Part shown: piece by piece, positions 53,551 to 62,781 of the stretch
Layout: each line of letters opens with the position of its first letter
Numbering within the stretch: the first letter of the stretch is position 1
From: Furfurilactobacillus rossiae DSM 15814
GTDB taxonomy: Bacteria; Bacillota; Bacilli; Lactobacillales; Lactobacillaceae
Assembly: GCF_000428925.1 (NCBI RefSeq)
Contig: NZ_AUAW01000006.1
Span: 119,106 to 183,105, forward strand
Direction of reading: 5' to 3'
DNA length: 64,000 nt
Position numbers and translations under genes: made by a program
The notes under the pieces: model-generated
The model's database searches: none
What the model was told of the DNA's origin: nothing
The model's input: the letters and a program-made list of their open reading frames with translations, nothing else

Positions 53551-54000
53551 ATGCTTTTTGTAAATATAGACGGATTTGAATTGAGTGATTATGCGCGAGT
53601 GCTTGAGGCAGTAAATTTTTTAAAAAAGACTGATTTGGATACTATTCCACTAGGAAGAAGCCACCAGGATGGCGAAAGGTTTTATGTTCAGTGCTTGGAA
53701 TATGAAACGGAATCAATTGAAAATTTCAATTTTGAAATTCATCAAAAACGATTGGACCTGCACTACATCTGTGCAGGTGAAGAAGAAATAGATGTTTCAC
53801 CTAATACAAATTTTGTAGCGATGACAGATTATAACGATGATCGAGATATTCAGTATGTAGAACAACCAGATCATTTCAACCGAATTATGCTCCATCAGGA
53901 TGATTTTATTTTGATCGGCATGCACGAACCGCATAGAACAAATGGTGCAATTGGAAAATCAACTCACGTACGAAAATTAGTCTTGAAATTAGGTAGATAG
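53551..54000 (+). CDS. YhcH/YjgK/YiaL-family protein, copy 1
   Basis: 149 residues of the DUF386 (YhcH/YiaL) beta-barrel family: DLHYICAGEEEIDVSPNTN near 69-87, FVAMTDYNDDRDIQY and the histidine-bearing MLHQDDFILIGMHEPHRTNG near 114-133. Members sit in sugar-acid and sialic acid clusters, and some are sugar anomerases or isomerases. AAAGGGGG precedes ATG 53551. First gene of the LacI-controlled unit, 11 bases before the MFS carrier; a second member lies at 55296. Confidence 0.85.
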   Translation: MLFVNIDGFELSDYARVLEAVNFLKKTDLDTIPLGRSHQDGERFYVQCLEYETESIENFNFEIHQKRLDLHYICAGEEEIDVSPNTNFVAMTDYNDDRDIQYVEQPDHFNRIMLHQDDFILIGMHEPHRTNGAIGKSTHVRKLVLKLGR

Positions 54001-54011
54001 GGGCAACAAAG

Positions 54012-55262
54012 ATGGAAAACAATTTAGCCTCGCATGGTCGATGGACTGGCAAACAGTTCGTGGTTCTTGCGGGAATATGGTTTGCATTTTTAATCAGTTT
54101 TATAACGCGTTTATCGTGGGCAACGATTATGCCCTCGGCAATTGATTCACTTCATTTCACAGTGCAACAGGGTAGCAATTATTTAACTGCATTTTATATT
54201 GGTTATGCGATTACTGTGTTGCCAGGAGGAATGCTAGCCGATAAGTTTGGATACAAAAAACTTTTATTAGCAGCTGTTCTAGGCAATTTAGTTGTTATGG
54301 GTGCAATGGTTTTCATGCAAGGCTATTGGGACGGTCTGGTTCTAAGGTTTGTGCTTGGGCTGGTGAGTGGACCTGACTTATCCGCCTGTTTAGGGATTAT
54401 CACAGAATGGTTTGACGGTAAAAAACGTGCGACTGCTACTGGAATATTTAACACCTGTACGTCTTTTGGTCTGACGGTTATCAACCTGTATGCACCATCA
54501 GTAATGGTTCATTATGGTTGGCGGGCAGCCCTAGGGGTCACAGCACTGTTTCCACTTGCGGCATTGATTTTTGCATGGTTCGCGCTTAAAGGAACACCAC
54601 CTTTTCCACAACAGTTTGGTGTGAAGGAAAGTGATGGCAAAGTTGAAACTGAATCATCGATGCAGCGGTTACGCAAAGCAATTAACAATCGCAGTGTTTG
54701 GATGTTAGCAATTACGGGACTGTTTGCGACAGGCGCCAAATGGGGAGTGACCAACTGGGCAAACTTATTTATGGTTAAAAACTTGAAGTTTAGTTTGGTT
54801 ACTGCCGGTTCTGCAATGGCAATTTTTGGAATCACCTCCGTTATCTCAATGGTTGTGGCGGGATGGATCTCGGATCACTCCAAGTGGTCTCGACACGTAT
54901 GGGCGGCGATATTTATGGCGATTTTCACACCAACAATTATTGGCTTTGCGTTAACGCCACATGGGAATACTGCATTATTGTATTTCTGGACAGGCGCAAT
55001 GGGTGTCGGTGCGTTTATGTTTAGTACTATTACGAACAACCTTTCAGTTGAAGTTGCACCAGCAGATCAGCGAGGTACGGTTTCTGGTTTTATCAACGTC
55101 TTCAATCAGGTGGGATCATTTCTTGCACCAATTCTGCTTGGACAGATTTTGGCATCCAGTGGTAGTTATGTGGCTTCGTATTTAATTATTTCGGTATTCC
55201 CAATAATTGCTGTTGTAGCATTGTTGTTCGTTAGAGAATCAGACGCTCAAAAGAATGAGTAA
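54012..55262 (+). CDS. Major facilitator superfamily transporter
   Basis: 416 residues, twelve membrane segments. GGMLADKFGYKKLLLAAVLG near 75-94 is the loop 2-3 MFS signature and the N-terminal WATIMPSAIDSLHFT resembles the anion:cation symporter (hexuronate/tartrate) branch. The natural substrate is likely a sugar acid, judged from branch and neighbours only. Flanked by two YhcH-family genes. Confidence 0.86.
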   Translation: MENNLASHGRWTGKQFVVLAGIWFAFLISFITRLSWATIMPSAIDSLHFTVQQGSNYLTAFYIGYAITVLPGGMLADKFGYKKLLLAAVLGNLVVMGAMVFMQGYWDGLVLRFVLGLVSGPDLSACLGIITEWFDGKKRATATGIFNTCTSFGLTVINLYAPSVMVHYGWRAALGVTALFPLAALIFAWFALKGTPPFPQQFGVKESDGKVETESSMQRLRKAINNRSVWMLAITGLFATGAKWGVTNWANLFMVKNLKFSLVTAGSAMAIFGITSVISMVVAGWISDHSKWSRHVWAAIFMAIFTPTIIGFALTPHGNTALLYFWTGAMGVGAFMFSTITNNLSVEVAPADQRGTVSGFINVFNQVGSFLAPILLGQILASSGSYVASYLIISVFPIIAVVALLFVRESDAQKNE

Positions 55263-55295
55263 AAAATAGATAAGATAAAAGGAGAAAAATTAATT

Positions 55296-55763
55296 ATGGA
55301 ATTTGGACTTAGTAAGGCACATCGTCGGGATGAAAAAATTCAAAAACGCATTCAAACAGCTTTAGATTGGTTAGATGCACATTCAACGGAAGAATTACTT
55401 GCTGAACCAATCGGTAACAAAGAAATTGCCGATGGCGTAGAATTGCGTTTTCAAGAATATGACACACGTGAGTATGCCACGATGAACTATGAAACACATC
55501 GTAAACACATTGACATTCATTATATGATTCAAGGTGCGGAATGGGTTAGATGGGCGGATGCAGGAACCTCAGAAGCAGCAAGCGATTACGATCCCGATGT
55601 TGAAATTCAGTACTTTAAGCACCCAGCCTTTCACAGTAAAGCATTGTTAACTGATCGTCATTACGCCATTTTTGATCCGTCAGATTTACACGCAGCTCAT
55701 GGTATTGTCGATGGTAAAGTTAATCATAATCACAAACTGTGTGTGAAAATCGCATTAGACTAA
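55296..55763 (+). CDS. YhcH/YjgK/YiaL-family protein, copy 2
   Basis: 155 residues of the same family as 53551-54000 but clearly diverged: ELRFQEYDTREYATMNYETH, HRKHIDIHYMIQGAEWVRW and the metal-binding-like FDPSDLHAAHGIVDGKVNH. AAAGGAG precedes ATG 55296. Two paralogues in one operon suggest two different anomer or isomer steps. It is the last gene before the fourth operator. Confidence 0.88.
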   Translation: MEFGLSKAHRRDEKIQKRIQTALDWLDAHSTEELLAEPIGNKEIADGVELRFQEYDTREYATMNYETHRKHIDIHYMIQGAEWVRWADAGTSEAASDYDPDVEIQYFKHPAFHSKALLTDRHYAIFDPSDLHAAHGIVDGKVNHNHKLCVKIALD

Positions 55764-55784
55764 TTGGATTTTTTTATTCTTTTT

Positions 55785-55798
55785 GTTAACCGCTTAAC
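55785..55798 (+). promoter_or_regulatory. LacI-type operator 4
   Basis: GTTAACCGCTTAAC, same pattern as the three upstream operators; 63 bases before the TIM-barrel gene, hence probably controlling a second unit (55861-60067). Confidence 0.8.
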
Positions 55799-55860
55799 TC
55801 GAAAGCTATTTTAAACTTTCTATCTGTGTGGTAGCCGTTTTAGCTATGAAGGGAGCAGTA

Positions 55861-56604
55861 ATGATGTGTAGTTATGTTATTAACACAATTGCATTTAAAG
55901 ACAAGTTGAAAAAGGGTATTTCACAAGCTGACATTATTGAAGAGTCAAAGAAAATGGGCTTTGACGTTATTGAAGTTCGTAGCGAATTTTTAAATGGTCG
56001 CCCAGAAGAGTTGGAAAGAATTAAAAAGGTTAGCGAGAGAAAAAATATTGGTGTTTTTTATAGTGTGAATGACGTTTTGTACAAGAATGGCCAGTTGAAT
56101 TCGAAATTGCCACACTATGTTAAACAAATGCATCAAATGGGCGCCTCAAACATTAAGTTGAATTTAGGCAAATGCGGTTATTTAAACTCGGCTGGTTTAG
56201 TTCGGTTACTTGATGGAACATTTAGTTTAAAAATTGAAAACAATCAAACACTGGCTGAAAGTGATCTGGTTGCGACACAACGTTTTTTTAGACTTATAGA
56301 GGGGGCGGCTATTCCTCATATTAGCTATTGCTTCGATATTGCAAATTGGAGCTGGTTGTCGGCCACTGCGAATGAGGCGGCTGTGGCTTTAGCAAATGTT
56401 ACTGATTACGTTCATTTAAAGAATGAAATGTTGATTGACCAGCGCCGACAGGTGACTGATAGTTTGGAAAAAGGTGACCTAGATTGGCGTTCGCTAATTA
56501 AGCTTTTACCAATGGCGAGATATTTGGGGTTTGAGTATGCCAGCACGCCTGAAGTTATTGCCGAAGATTTAGAAAAAGTAAAGTCGTTCTTATCGTCTAA
56601 GTAA
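55861..56604 (+). CDS. Xylose-isomerase-like TIM-barrel sugar isomerase/epimerase
   Basis: 247 residues of the AP-endonuclease-2-like TIM barrel: GFDVIEVRSEFLNGRPEEL near 31-49, MGASNIKLNLGKCGYLNSAG, IENNQTLAESD and the final GDLDWRSLIKLL. Metal-ligand-like residues include Glu in IENNQ and Asp in CFDIANWSW. The substrate is unknown. ATG 55861 or 55864 follows AAGGGAG. First gene after operator 4. Confidence 0.78.
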   Translation: MMCSYVINTIAFKDKLKKGISQADIIEESKKMGFDVIEVRSEFLNGRPEELERIKKVSERKNIGVFYSVNDVLYKNGQLNSKLPHYVKQMHQMGASNIKLNLGKCGYLNSAGLVRLLDGTFSLKIENNQTLAESDLVATQRFFRLIEGAAIPHISYCFDIANWSWLSATANEAAVALANVTDYVHLKNEMLIDQRRQVTDSLEKGDLDWRSLIKLLPMARYLGFEYASTPEVIAEDLEKVKSFLSSK

Positions 56605-56624
56605 GGTGGAAGGGGAAAATTAAC

Positions 56625-58079
56625 ATGTTGGAAACTGTAAATAAGGTTTTTCAAACATTTGGTGCAAGCGTTCTTGTTCCGATAATGATTTTTGTTGTTG
56701 CTTTGTTCCTGCGAGTTAAACCCAAAACTGCGATGATGAGTGCTTTTTATGCAGGGGTTGGATTAACTGGCTTTGGTTGGATTATTACAATGTTTACGCC
56801 CGTAGTTACAAAGATCATTAAGCAAATGGTCAACAATACTGGGATTAAGTTGCCTGTCGTTGATATTGGCTGGCAGGCAGGCTCGCTTGCATCATTTGGA
56901 TCTAGCGTTGGGCTTAGTTTTTTCGTATTTGGTTTAATTGCAGAGTTAATTTTGTTCGCACTAGGTATTACTAAAATTTTTATGGCTTCAAATTTGTGGA
57001 ATAATTTTGGATTTATGATTTGGGGCACACTTTGCTTTTATGTAACACACAATTTTTGGCTCTCGCTAGGACTTTCATTTTTCATGTTACTCTATGCATT
57101 AGCATTAGCGGAAATACAAGCAGATCGATGGTCAGATTATTACGGTGTCAAGAATGCATCTGTTTCTTCGCTTCACAACATCGAACAAACCGTACCGGCA
57201 ATAATACTAGATCCTTTGTGGAACTTACTTGGATTTAACAAGGTTAAAATGACACCGGATTATTTTAAACGAAAGTTGGGCGTGTTTGGCGAACCAACAA
57301 CATTAGGTGCCTTACTAGGCATAATTATAGGCGTCTTAGGAAACATCAGGGCCTTAGGAACCCTGCATGCTTGGGGTCAGATTTTATCATTCGCTATTCA
57401 ACTTGCAGCCGTTATGACCATTTTTCCATTGGTGACAGGAGTTTTTGCCAAGGCATTTACACCATTAGCAGAAGAAATTGACAAACATCGAGAAAATGAC
57501 GGGGATGCAGAAAGCACCTTTGAAGATTTAATTCAGGATAAGAAACGATGGTTCCTAGGAGTCGATGATGGTGTTGGTTATGGCGAACCTGCAACAATTA
57601 TTTCCGGAGTGATCTTAATTCCCATCATGGTCATCATTGCATTCATCCTCCCTGGGAATAAATCATTACCAATTGTTGATTTGATTTCTTTACCGTTTAT
57701 GGTGGAGTCTATTGTTGCAATCACGAAGGGAAATATACTAAAGGTAATTGCCAATGGAATTGTTTGGTTTAGTCTTGGATTATATGCGGCGAGCTGGCTG
57801 GGTAGTGTTTATACTGGTGCAGTTTCACATTATGGTGTCGCTATTCCGGCAGGAATCGTTTTGATCACCAGCTTTAATTTAATGGCGCGCCCCCTTAATG
57901 CCTTAATTTTTGCCGCCTTTATTTCACAAAATCCATTGTGGATTGGCCTGGCCGTTCTCGTATATTTGATTCTACTCTACGCATTGCGGCGCTATCGTCC
58001 TACTATTTGGCAATATTTGAAGCGTATGTCAGATAAGAATGCTGGTTATTCGGGCAGCAATCAAAAAATAAATTATTAA
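56625..58079 (+). CDS. Galactitol-type PTS EIIC component (no EIIA/EIIB nearby)
   Basis: 484-residue membrane protein of the EIIC-GAT family: VPIMIFVVALFLRVKPKTAM near 18-37, AFYAGVGLTGFGWII, and GVDDGVGYGEPATIISGVIL near 315-334. About ten membrane segments. Galactitol PTS systems need EIIA and EIIB; none is in the window. The adjacent FGGY kinase could phosphorylate the substrate instead, so it might work as a PTS-independent permease. AAGGGG precedes ATG 56625. Confidence 0.88.
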   Translation: MLETVNKVFQTFGASVLVPIMIFVVALFLRVKPKTAMMSAFYAGVGLTGFGWIITMFTPVVTKIIKQMVNNTGIKLPVVDIGWQAGSLASFGSSVGLSFFVFGLIAELILFALGITKIFMASNLWNNFGFMIWGTLCFYVTHNFWLSLGLSFFMLLYALALAEIQADRWSDYYGVKNASVSSLHNIEQTVPAIILDPLWNLLGFNKVKMTPDYFKRKLGVFGEPTTLGALLGIIIGVLGNIRALGTLHAWGQILSFAIQLAAVMTIFPLVTGVFAKAFTPLAEEIDKHRENDGDAESTFEDLIQDKKRWFLGVDDGVGYGEPATIISGVILIPIMVIIAFILPGNKSLPIVDLISLPFMVESIVAITKGNILKVIANGIVWFSLGLYAASWLGSVYTGAVSHYGVAIPAGIVLITSFNLMARPLNALIFAAFISQNPLWIGLAVLVYLILLYALRRYRPTIWQYLKRMSDKNAGYSGSNQKINY

Positions 58080-58110
58080 ATTTAAATCATTTGGAAATGG
58101 AGGAAAAATC

Positions 58111-59076
58111 ATGAAAAAAATTGAAGGACATTTACACCTTGTTCGATCAGTAGCGGGCTTTAATGGCAAAGGTCGGATGACGCCATTAGGTAATGGTCAA
58201 ACAATTTGGGATGACGGAACTTTGATAAAGCTCATTCCTGATGGGTGGGGTGATGACGATTTTTTGGCGGAATCAGCCTTAAAGGTCATGGATGATAACA
58301 AGATTGAAAAAGCTGTTCTATTGCAAGGCAGTTTGAATGGTTATCAAAATTATTATTCATATCAAACGGTTAAAAAATATCCCAATCGTTTCGTGGCTGC
58401 CTTTTCTGTGGACCCTTTTACAGATTCCGCAATGAAAATTGTTCGGCGTCATGTCGAAGATTTAGGGTTTAGAGCAATTAAATTTGAAATTAGTCAGGGT
58501 GGCGGTTTACACGGATACCATAAGCCATTTCGATTGGATTCAGATCCAAACATTGGAAGAATTTTTCACTATCTAGCCGATTACCCAGGATTTGTTGTAA
58601 CAACAGATTATGGTGACTATTCTCAGTTTAGTTATGAACCGGAGGCAATCTTTAATTTGGCGCGGCGATATCCCAAACTTGATTTTGTTGTTTGTCATCT
58701 TTCATTTCCAAATGCAGATCATTTAGATCGACTAGCTAATGCATTAAATCAATGGAAGCCCTTAGACAATATCTATACTGATATTTCAGCCATTCAAGAT
58801 ATTGAAGGCGAAACTGATTTTCCATTTCCACGATGCCAGAAAGACGTCAGTCTAGCTAAGAAGATTTTAGGATCCAAACGAATTATTTGGGGGACGGATT
58901 CTCCATGGTCCTCAACTTTTAATTCATATCATAACTTGGCCACATGGCTGGAGCATACCGATATTTTTACGCCCGATGAGCTTGAAAACGTTATGTACAA
59001 CAACGCCAATCGTATCTATTTCAAGTCGCAAAATGTAAAAGCGATGTTAGATGCGGACGATCCAGTTATGAAGTGA
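58111..59076 (+). CDS. Amidohydrolase-2 family protein
   Basis: 321-residue TIM-barrel metal hydrolase with EGHLHLVRS at 4-12 (HxH), histidine in VVCHLSFPNADHLDRLANAL near 194-213 and the terminal aspartate in WGTDSPWSST near 269-278. Family members include lactonases, decarboxylases and LigI/YtcJ-like enzymes; in a sugar-acid pathway a lactonase is plausible. ATG 58111 follows GGAGGAAA. Followed by the dehydrogenase after 34 bases. Confidence 0.85.
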   Translation: MKKIEGHLHLVRSVAGFNGKGRMTPLGNGQTIWDDGTLIKLIPDGWGDDDFLAESALKVMDDNKIEKAVLLQGSLNGYQNYYSYQTVKKYPNRFVAAFSVDPFTDSAMKIVRRHVEDLGFRAIKFEISQGGGLHGYHKPFRLDSDPNIGRIFHYLADYPGFVVTTDYGDYSQFSYEPEAIFNLARRYPKLDFVVCHLSFPNADHLDRLANALNQWKPLDNIYTDISAIQDIEGETDFPFPRCQKDVSLAKKILGSKRIIWGTDSPWSSTFNSYHNLATWLEHTDIFTPDELENVMYNNANRIYFKSQNVKAMLDADDPVMK

Positions 59077-59110
59077 TTTACTAAAAATCGTAACGAAGGG
59101 GTTTAATAAA

Positions 59111-60067
59111 ATGATTAAAGCAAAAATTTTAGTTACAGGTATAATTCCAGAACAAGGTTTAACAGAATTACGTGAAGTTTTTGACGTGACCTATGAACCT
59201 GAAAAAGAAACGCGAGAATGGATTTTAGCTAACGTTAAAAATTTTGACGGTTTGCTTTTGATGGGAACAAAAGGGGATCGCGAATTAATTGATGCCGGCA
59301 GTAACCTAAAAATTATTACGGCTAACGGAGTTGGCTTTGACCACATTGATATCGAATATGCAAAATCTAAAGGAATTGTCGTTTCTAACTGTCCAATGGG
59401 TGTCCGTGTACCCACTGCAGAAATGACTTTCGCCTTAATACTTGCAACAGTCCGCCGTTTGTATTTCTATGATAAAGTTGTTCGGAGTGGAAATTGGATG
59501 GATGTTTCTGAGCAAAAGTATATGGGCATGAGTTTGCAAGGAAAAACACTTGGAGTGTATGGCATGGGCCGCATTGGATCTGAAGTTGCCAAATTTTGTC
59601 AAGTTCTTGGAATGAACGTGATTTACAATGATGCTCGTCGCCTCGATAAAGATTTAGAAGAAAAATTAGCTGTAAAGTTTGTCGATTTTGATACTCTTGT
59701 CTCTACATCAGATGTTATTACGTTGCATGCTCCTGCATTACCATCCACTGTTGGTATCTTTAATGAAAATGTATTTGACAAGATGAAGAATACTGCGTAC
59801 TTGGTTAACGCGGCTCGTGGTATTCTAGTAAAACAGAATGACTTAATTAAAGCATTACAGGACGGTCAGATTGCTGGAGCTGGCTTAGATGTTTTTGAAA
59901 CAGAACCGAATATTCCTGAATCTTTGCGTGCGTTGGATAATGTGATTTTAAGTCCTCATGCAGGTACAGGTACATTAGAGGCACGTACGGCAATTGCCAA
60001 AGAAGCTTCACAAAACTTGATTTCATTCCTTCGTGATGGTACGGCTATTAATCAAGTTAACAAGTGA
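59111..60067 (+). CDS. D-2-hydroxyacid dehydrogenase
   Basis: 318 residues. NAD-binding GVYGMGRIGSEVAKF from residue 148, catalytic arginine in VNAARGILVKQ near 235, glutamate in AGLDVFETEPN and histidine in LSPHAGTGTLEAR. A glyoxylate/hydroxypyruvate-reductase-type enzyme that would interconvert a 2-keto acid and a 2-hydroxy acid; substrate unknown. AAGGGG precedes ATG 59111. A terminator follows at 60073. Confidence 0.92.
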   Translation: MIKAKILVTGIIPEQGLTELREVFDVTYEPEKETREWILANVKNFDGLLLMGTKGDRELIDAGSNLKIITANGVGFDHIDIEYAKSKGIVVSNCPMGVRVPTAEMTFALILATVRRLYFYDKVVRSGNWMDVSEQKYMGMSLQGKTLGVYGMGRIGSEVAKFCQVLGMNVIYNDARRLDKDLEEKLAVKFVDFDTLVSTSDVITLHAPALPSTVGIFNENVFDKMKNTAYLVNAARGILVKQNDLIKALQDGQIAGAGLDVFETEPNIPESLRALDNVILSPHAGTGTLEARTAIAKEASQNLISFLRDGTAINQVNK

Positions 60068-60072
60068 TTTTG

Positions 60073-60110
60073 AATCTCCTAATGTGTGTTTCTCCATTAG
60101 GAGATTTCTA
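60073..60110 (+). terminator. Terminator after the hydroxyacid dehydrogenase
   Basis: AATCTCCTAATG (60073-60084) pairs exactly with CATTAGGAGATT (60095-60106). The T run is short. Confidence 0.82.
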
Positions 60111-60150
60111 TTTGATGGGCAGTATAAAATAAAATTTAGACGAAGATGTC

Positions 60151-60179
60151 TTGACGTCCACAAGTTAAGCGGTTAACCT
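60151..60179 (+). promoter_or_regulatory. Promoter-like region with LacI-type operator 5
   Basis: TTGACG (60151-60156) as -35; operator GTTAAGCGGTTAAC at 60164-60177, overlapping the expected -10 (60174-60179, TAACCT, poor match). Controls the unit 60216-63718. Confidence 0.75.
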
Positions 60180-60215
60180 GAAAACAACTGAGAAAATGAT
60201 TGAAGGTACAAGTAG

Positions 60216-61226
60216 ATGGAATTTGAAAAAATATTCAGTGATGAACTAGATCATTGTTATGCAATTATGCGAATGACTGCTGAAAATCGAGACTTTGTTA
60301 TCGTTGCTTCTGAGGAGAATCGGCCTTGTTACGCATATGATCTAGATAACCATTTTTCTAGAACCACTGTATGGCCTGATGTAGGCGGAACTATGACAAT
60401 GGTAAATATTCCTGGAACACTAAACTTTTTAGCAACACAGCGTTTTTATCCAGGATTCAATTCCGCAGCATGTCGAATTGTTAAAGAAACATTTAATGGA
60501 ACTGATTGGGATCAGAAAGTCATTGGCAGTTTTCCTTATGTCCACCGTTTTGATATTATTCCAAAAAAAGACAACGAGGGATTCTGGTATGTCGGGTGCA
60601 GTATAGCTAATTCAAAACGGAATACCGATGATTGGAGTGATCCGGGAAAAATCTGGGTTGGTACTTATGATGATGTAAATGACCGAATTGTTGATAAAAC
60701 ACCTCTTTCTGTCCGAATTACGAAAAATCACGGTTATAAGCGGATGGACGGATATTCTCTGGTTACAGGTGTCGAGGGTATTTTTAAATTGGTTCCACCA
60801 TCAACTGACAGCACTAAATGGAAACTAACTCAGCTTTCTAGCATTGAGACATCAGACATTTACAGCACCGATATAAATAATGATGGGGAAAATGAGTATT
60901 TAACAATTGAGGGATTTCATGGTCCATATTTAAGAATGTCAAATGCTAGTTTTCAGACAATTGAACGAAGTGAGCCTGATACGCCTTTTGGACACGCAAT
61001 CTGGGGTGGTCAGCTCGGATCAAAGAACTATTTCATATTTGGTTGGCGTGATGGAGCACAAAACCTAGAGTTAATTAGTGATGACCAGCTCAGTGCTACG
61101 GTGATTGACAAGCAGGTGGGTCCAAGTAATGTAACTGTGTATGAGAAAAATGGACAACAATATCTGCTTTCGGCAAACCGGGAGGCAAATGAGGTTGCGG
61201 TTTATGCAGTCAGAAATGCTGAATAA
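60216..61226 (+). CDS. Protein of unknown function, beta-propeller-like
   Basis: 336 residues without signal peptide or membrane segment. Repeated beta-strand blocks and STDINNDGENEYLTIEGFHG near 217-236, an FG-GAP/VCBS-like calcium-binding pattern, suggest a propeller fold. Other landmarks are WPDVGGTMTMVNIPGTL and FGHAIWGGQLGSKNYFIFGW. Not recognised as a named family. It leads the third operator-controlled unit and precedes the FGGY kinase by 16 bases; a lyase, epimerase or sensor of the pathway substrate is possible. Confidence 0.7.
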   Translation: MEFEKIFSDELDHCYAIMRMTAENRDFVIVASEENRPCYAYDLDNHFSRTTVWPDVGGTMTMVNIPGTLNFLATQRFYPGFNSAACRIVKETFNGTDWDQKVIGSFPYVHRFDIIPKKDNEGFWYVGCSIANSKRNTDDWSDPGKIWVGTYDDVNDRIVDKTPLSVRITKNHGYKRMDGYSLVTGVEGIFKLVPPSTDSTKWKLTQLSSIETSDIYSTDINNDGENEYLTIEGFHGPYLRMSNASFQTIERSEPDTPFGHAIWGGQLGSKNYFIFGWRDGAQNLELISDDQLSATVIDKQVGPSNVTVYEKNGQQYLLSANREANEVAVYAVRNAE

Positions 61227-61242
61227 CGGATGGTGAATTTAC

Positions 61243-62781
61243 ATGCATTATTTTTTAACCATCGATAATGGTGGTACTAACACAAAGGTTGTGCTTATTG
61301 ATGAACATGGGGCGCAAGTTGATGTTTTCTCGTTTCCGACCAAAGATATTGAACCCAGCCCAGGCTTTCATGAAATTCAGTTGGACGAATTGTTTAAAAA
61401 CCTAATGCACGCAATCAAGACCTTAATTAACAGAATGAAAGTTCCAATTAGTGAGATTGTGGGCATAACAACTGTCGGCCACGGAAAAGGACTTTATGTA
61501 TTAAATAAAGACAATCGACCATTTATGAATGGGATCTTATCGGCAGATAGTCGAGCAGAATCCTTAGCAGAAAAATATGAAAGTAATGTTAATCAGATTT
61601 TTGAAATTAGTCACCAACATGTAATGCCAAGTCAAGCACCTGTCATTTTAAAGTGGCTTAAAGACAATCGAAGAGCCGACTACGATCAAATAGGAGCGGT
61701 GTTGTCGAACAAAGATTTTATCAGGTATTTGTTAACTGGCAAGGTCGTTCAAGAGCGTGGTGACGCATCGGGTAATAACTTAATCAATTTAAAAACTGGC
61801 GAGTATGACAGCAGATTAACTCATTTCTTTGGGATTTCTGAAATATATGAAGCATTACCCAGTTTGGTAAACGCAACCGATTGTTGTGGACAAATTTCTA
61901 AAGATGTCGCAAGACAAAGTGGATTGCCAGAAGGATTATCGGTGTATGCAGGGATGTTTGACATCGATGCTTGTGCAATCGCAACCGGAGTTTTAGACGA
62001 TAGTCTATTTAGTATTATTGCCGGTACATGGAATATGAATATTTTTCCAAGTCGAACTTTGGCTCCCGATAGTTCAGGACTTATGAACTCATTGTTACCG
62101 ACTAATCAATACTTGATCGAAGCTTCTAGCCCGACCTCTGCTGGGAACTTGAACATCATAATAAAGATGTTAATGACTGCGGAAATACGTGATGCACAAG
62201 CCAGTGGAAAATCGATTTATGATACGTTGGAGAGTTTTCTGGAATCCACTGATGCAACATTCACTAAGGTTTTGTTTTACCCATTTTTGTATGGTAGCAA
62301 TCTTAGTCCAGATGCTGAGGGAAGTTTCATTGGTTTACGTAGTGGCACGACAAAATCAGAGCTAATAAAATCTGTATATGAAGGTATTTGCTTCGCACAC
62401 CGACAACATTTTGAACAGTTATTGGCAGTTTTGGGACATCGACCTAAAGCTATTCGAATGTCAGGTGGAGCTGTTAACTCGCCCAGTTGGGTACAAATGT
62501 TTGCGAATGTTCTAAACTTGCCAATTGAATTAACGGATGTGAGTGAATTAGGTGGTCTTGGTGGCGCAATGGCAATTGGCGTCGGGGCCAATATTTTTAA
62601 CGATTTTGGTGAAGCGGTTAACCAAATGACACATGTTATCAAACGCATTGAACCGGACCCACGGCAAGTTGATTTGTATGCCACTAAGTACGAGACCTAT
62701 CAGACATTTGGACGGGCAATGGATAATCAGTGGGAACAGTTGGACCTTATGCAAAGGAAGATGAATACAATTGACGACTAA
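61243..62781 (+). CDS. FGGY-family carbohydrate kinase
   Basis: 512 residues: phosphate-binding LTIDNGGTNTKVVLID at 4-19, GITTVGHGKGLYVLNKD near 74-90, and the C-terminal RMSGGAVNSPSWVQMFANVL near 405-424 with ELGGLGGAMAIGVG. L-xylulose, ribulose or gluconate kinases are relatives; with a UlaE-like epimerase behind it, L-xylulose or a related pentulose is an attractive but unproven substrate. Overlaps the start of the next gene by 11 bases. Confidence 0.9.
   Translation: MHYFLTIDNGGTNTKVVLIDEHGAQVDVFSFPTKDIEPSPGFHEIQLDELFKNLMHAIKTLINRMKVPISEIVGITTVGHGKGLYVLNKDNRPFMNGILSADSRAESLAEKYESNVNQIFEISHQHVMPSQAPVILKWLKDNRRADYDQIGAVLSNKDFIRYLLTGKVVQERGDASGNNLINLKTGEYDSRLTHFFGISEIYEALPSLVNATDCCGQISKDVARQSGLPEGLSVYAGMFDIDACAIATGVLDDSLFSIIAGTWNMNIFPSRTLAPDSSGLMNSLLPTNQYLIEASSPTSAGNLNIIIKMLMTAEIRDAQASGKSIYDTLESFLESTDATFTKVLFYPFLYGSNLSPDAEGSFIGLRSGTTKSELIKSVYEGICFAHRQHFEQLLAVLGHRPKAIRMSGGAVNSPSWVQMFANVLNLPIELTDVSELGGLGGAMAIGVGANIFNDFGEAVNQMTHVIKRIEPDPRQVDLYATKYETYQTFGRAMDNQWEQLDLMQRKMNTIDD

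Noticed and set aside
62277..62684. 135-codon antisense frame in the FGGY kinase
   Set aside because: Shadow of the kinase gene; no ribosome site or family match.
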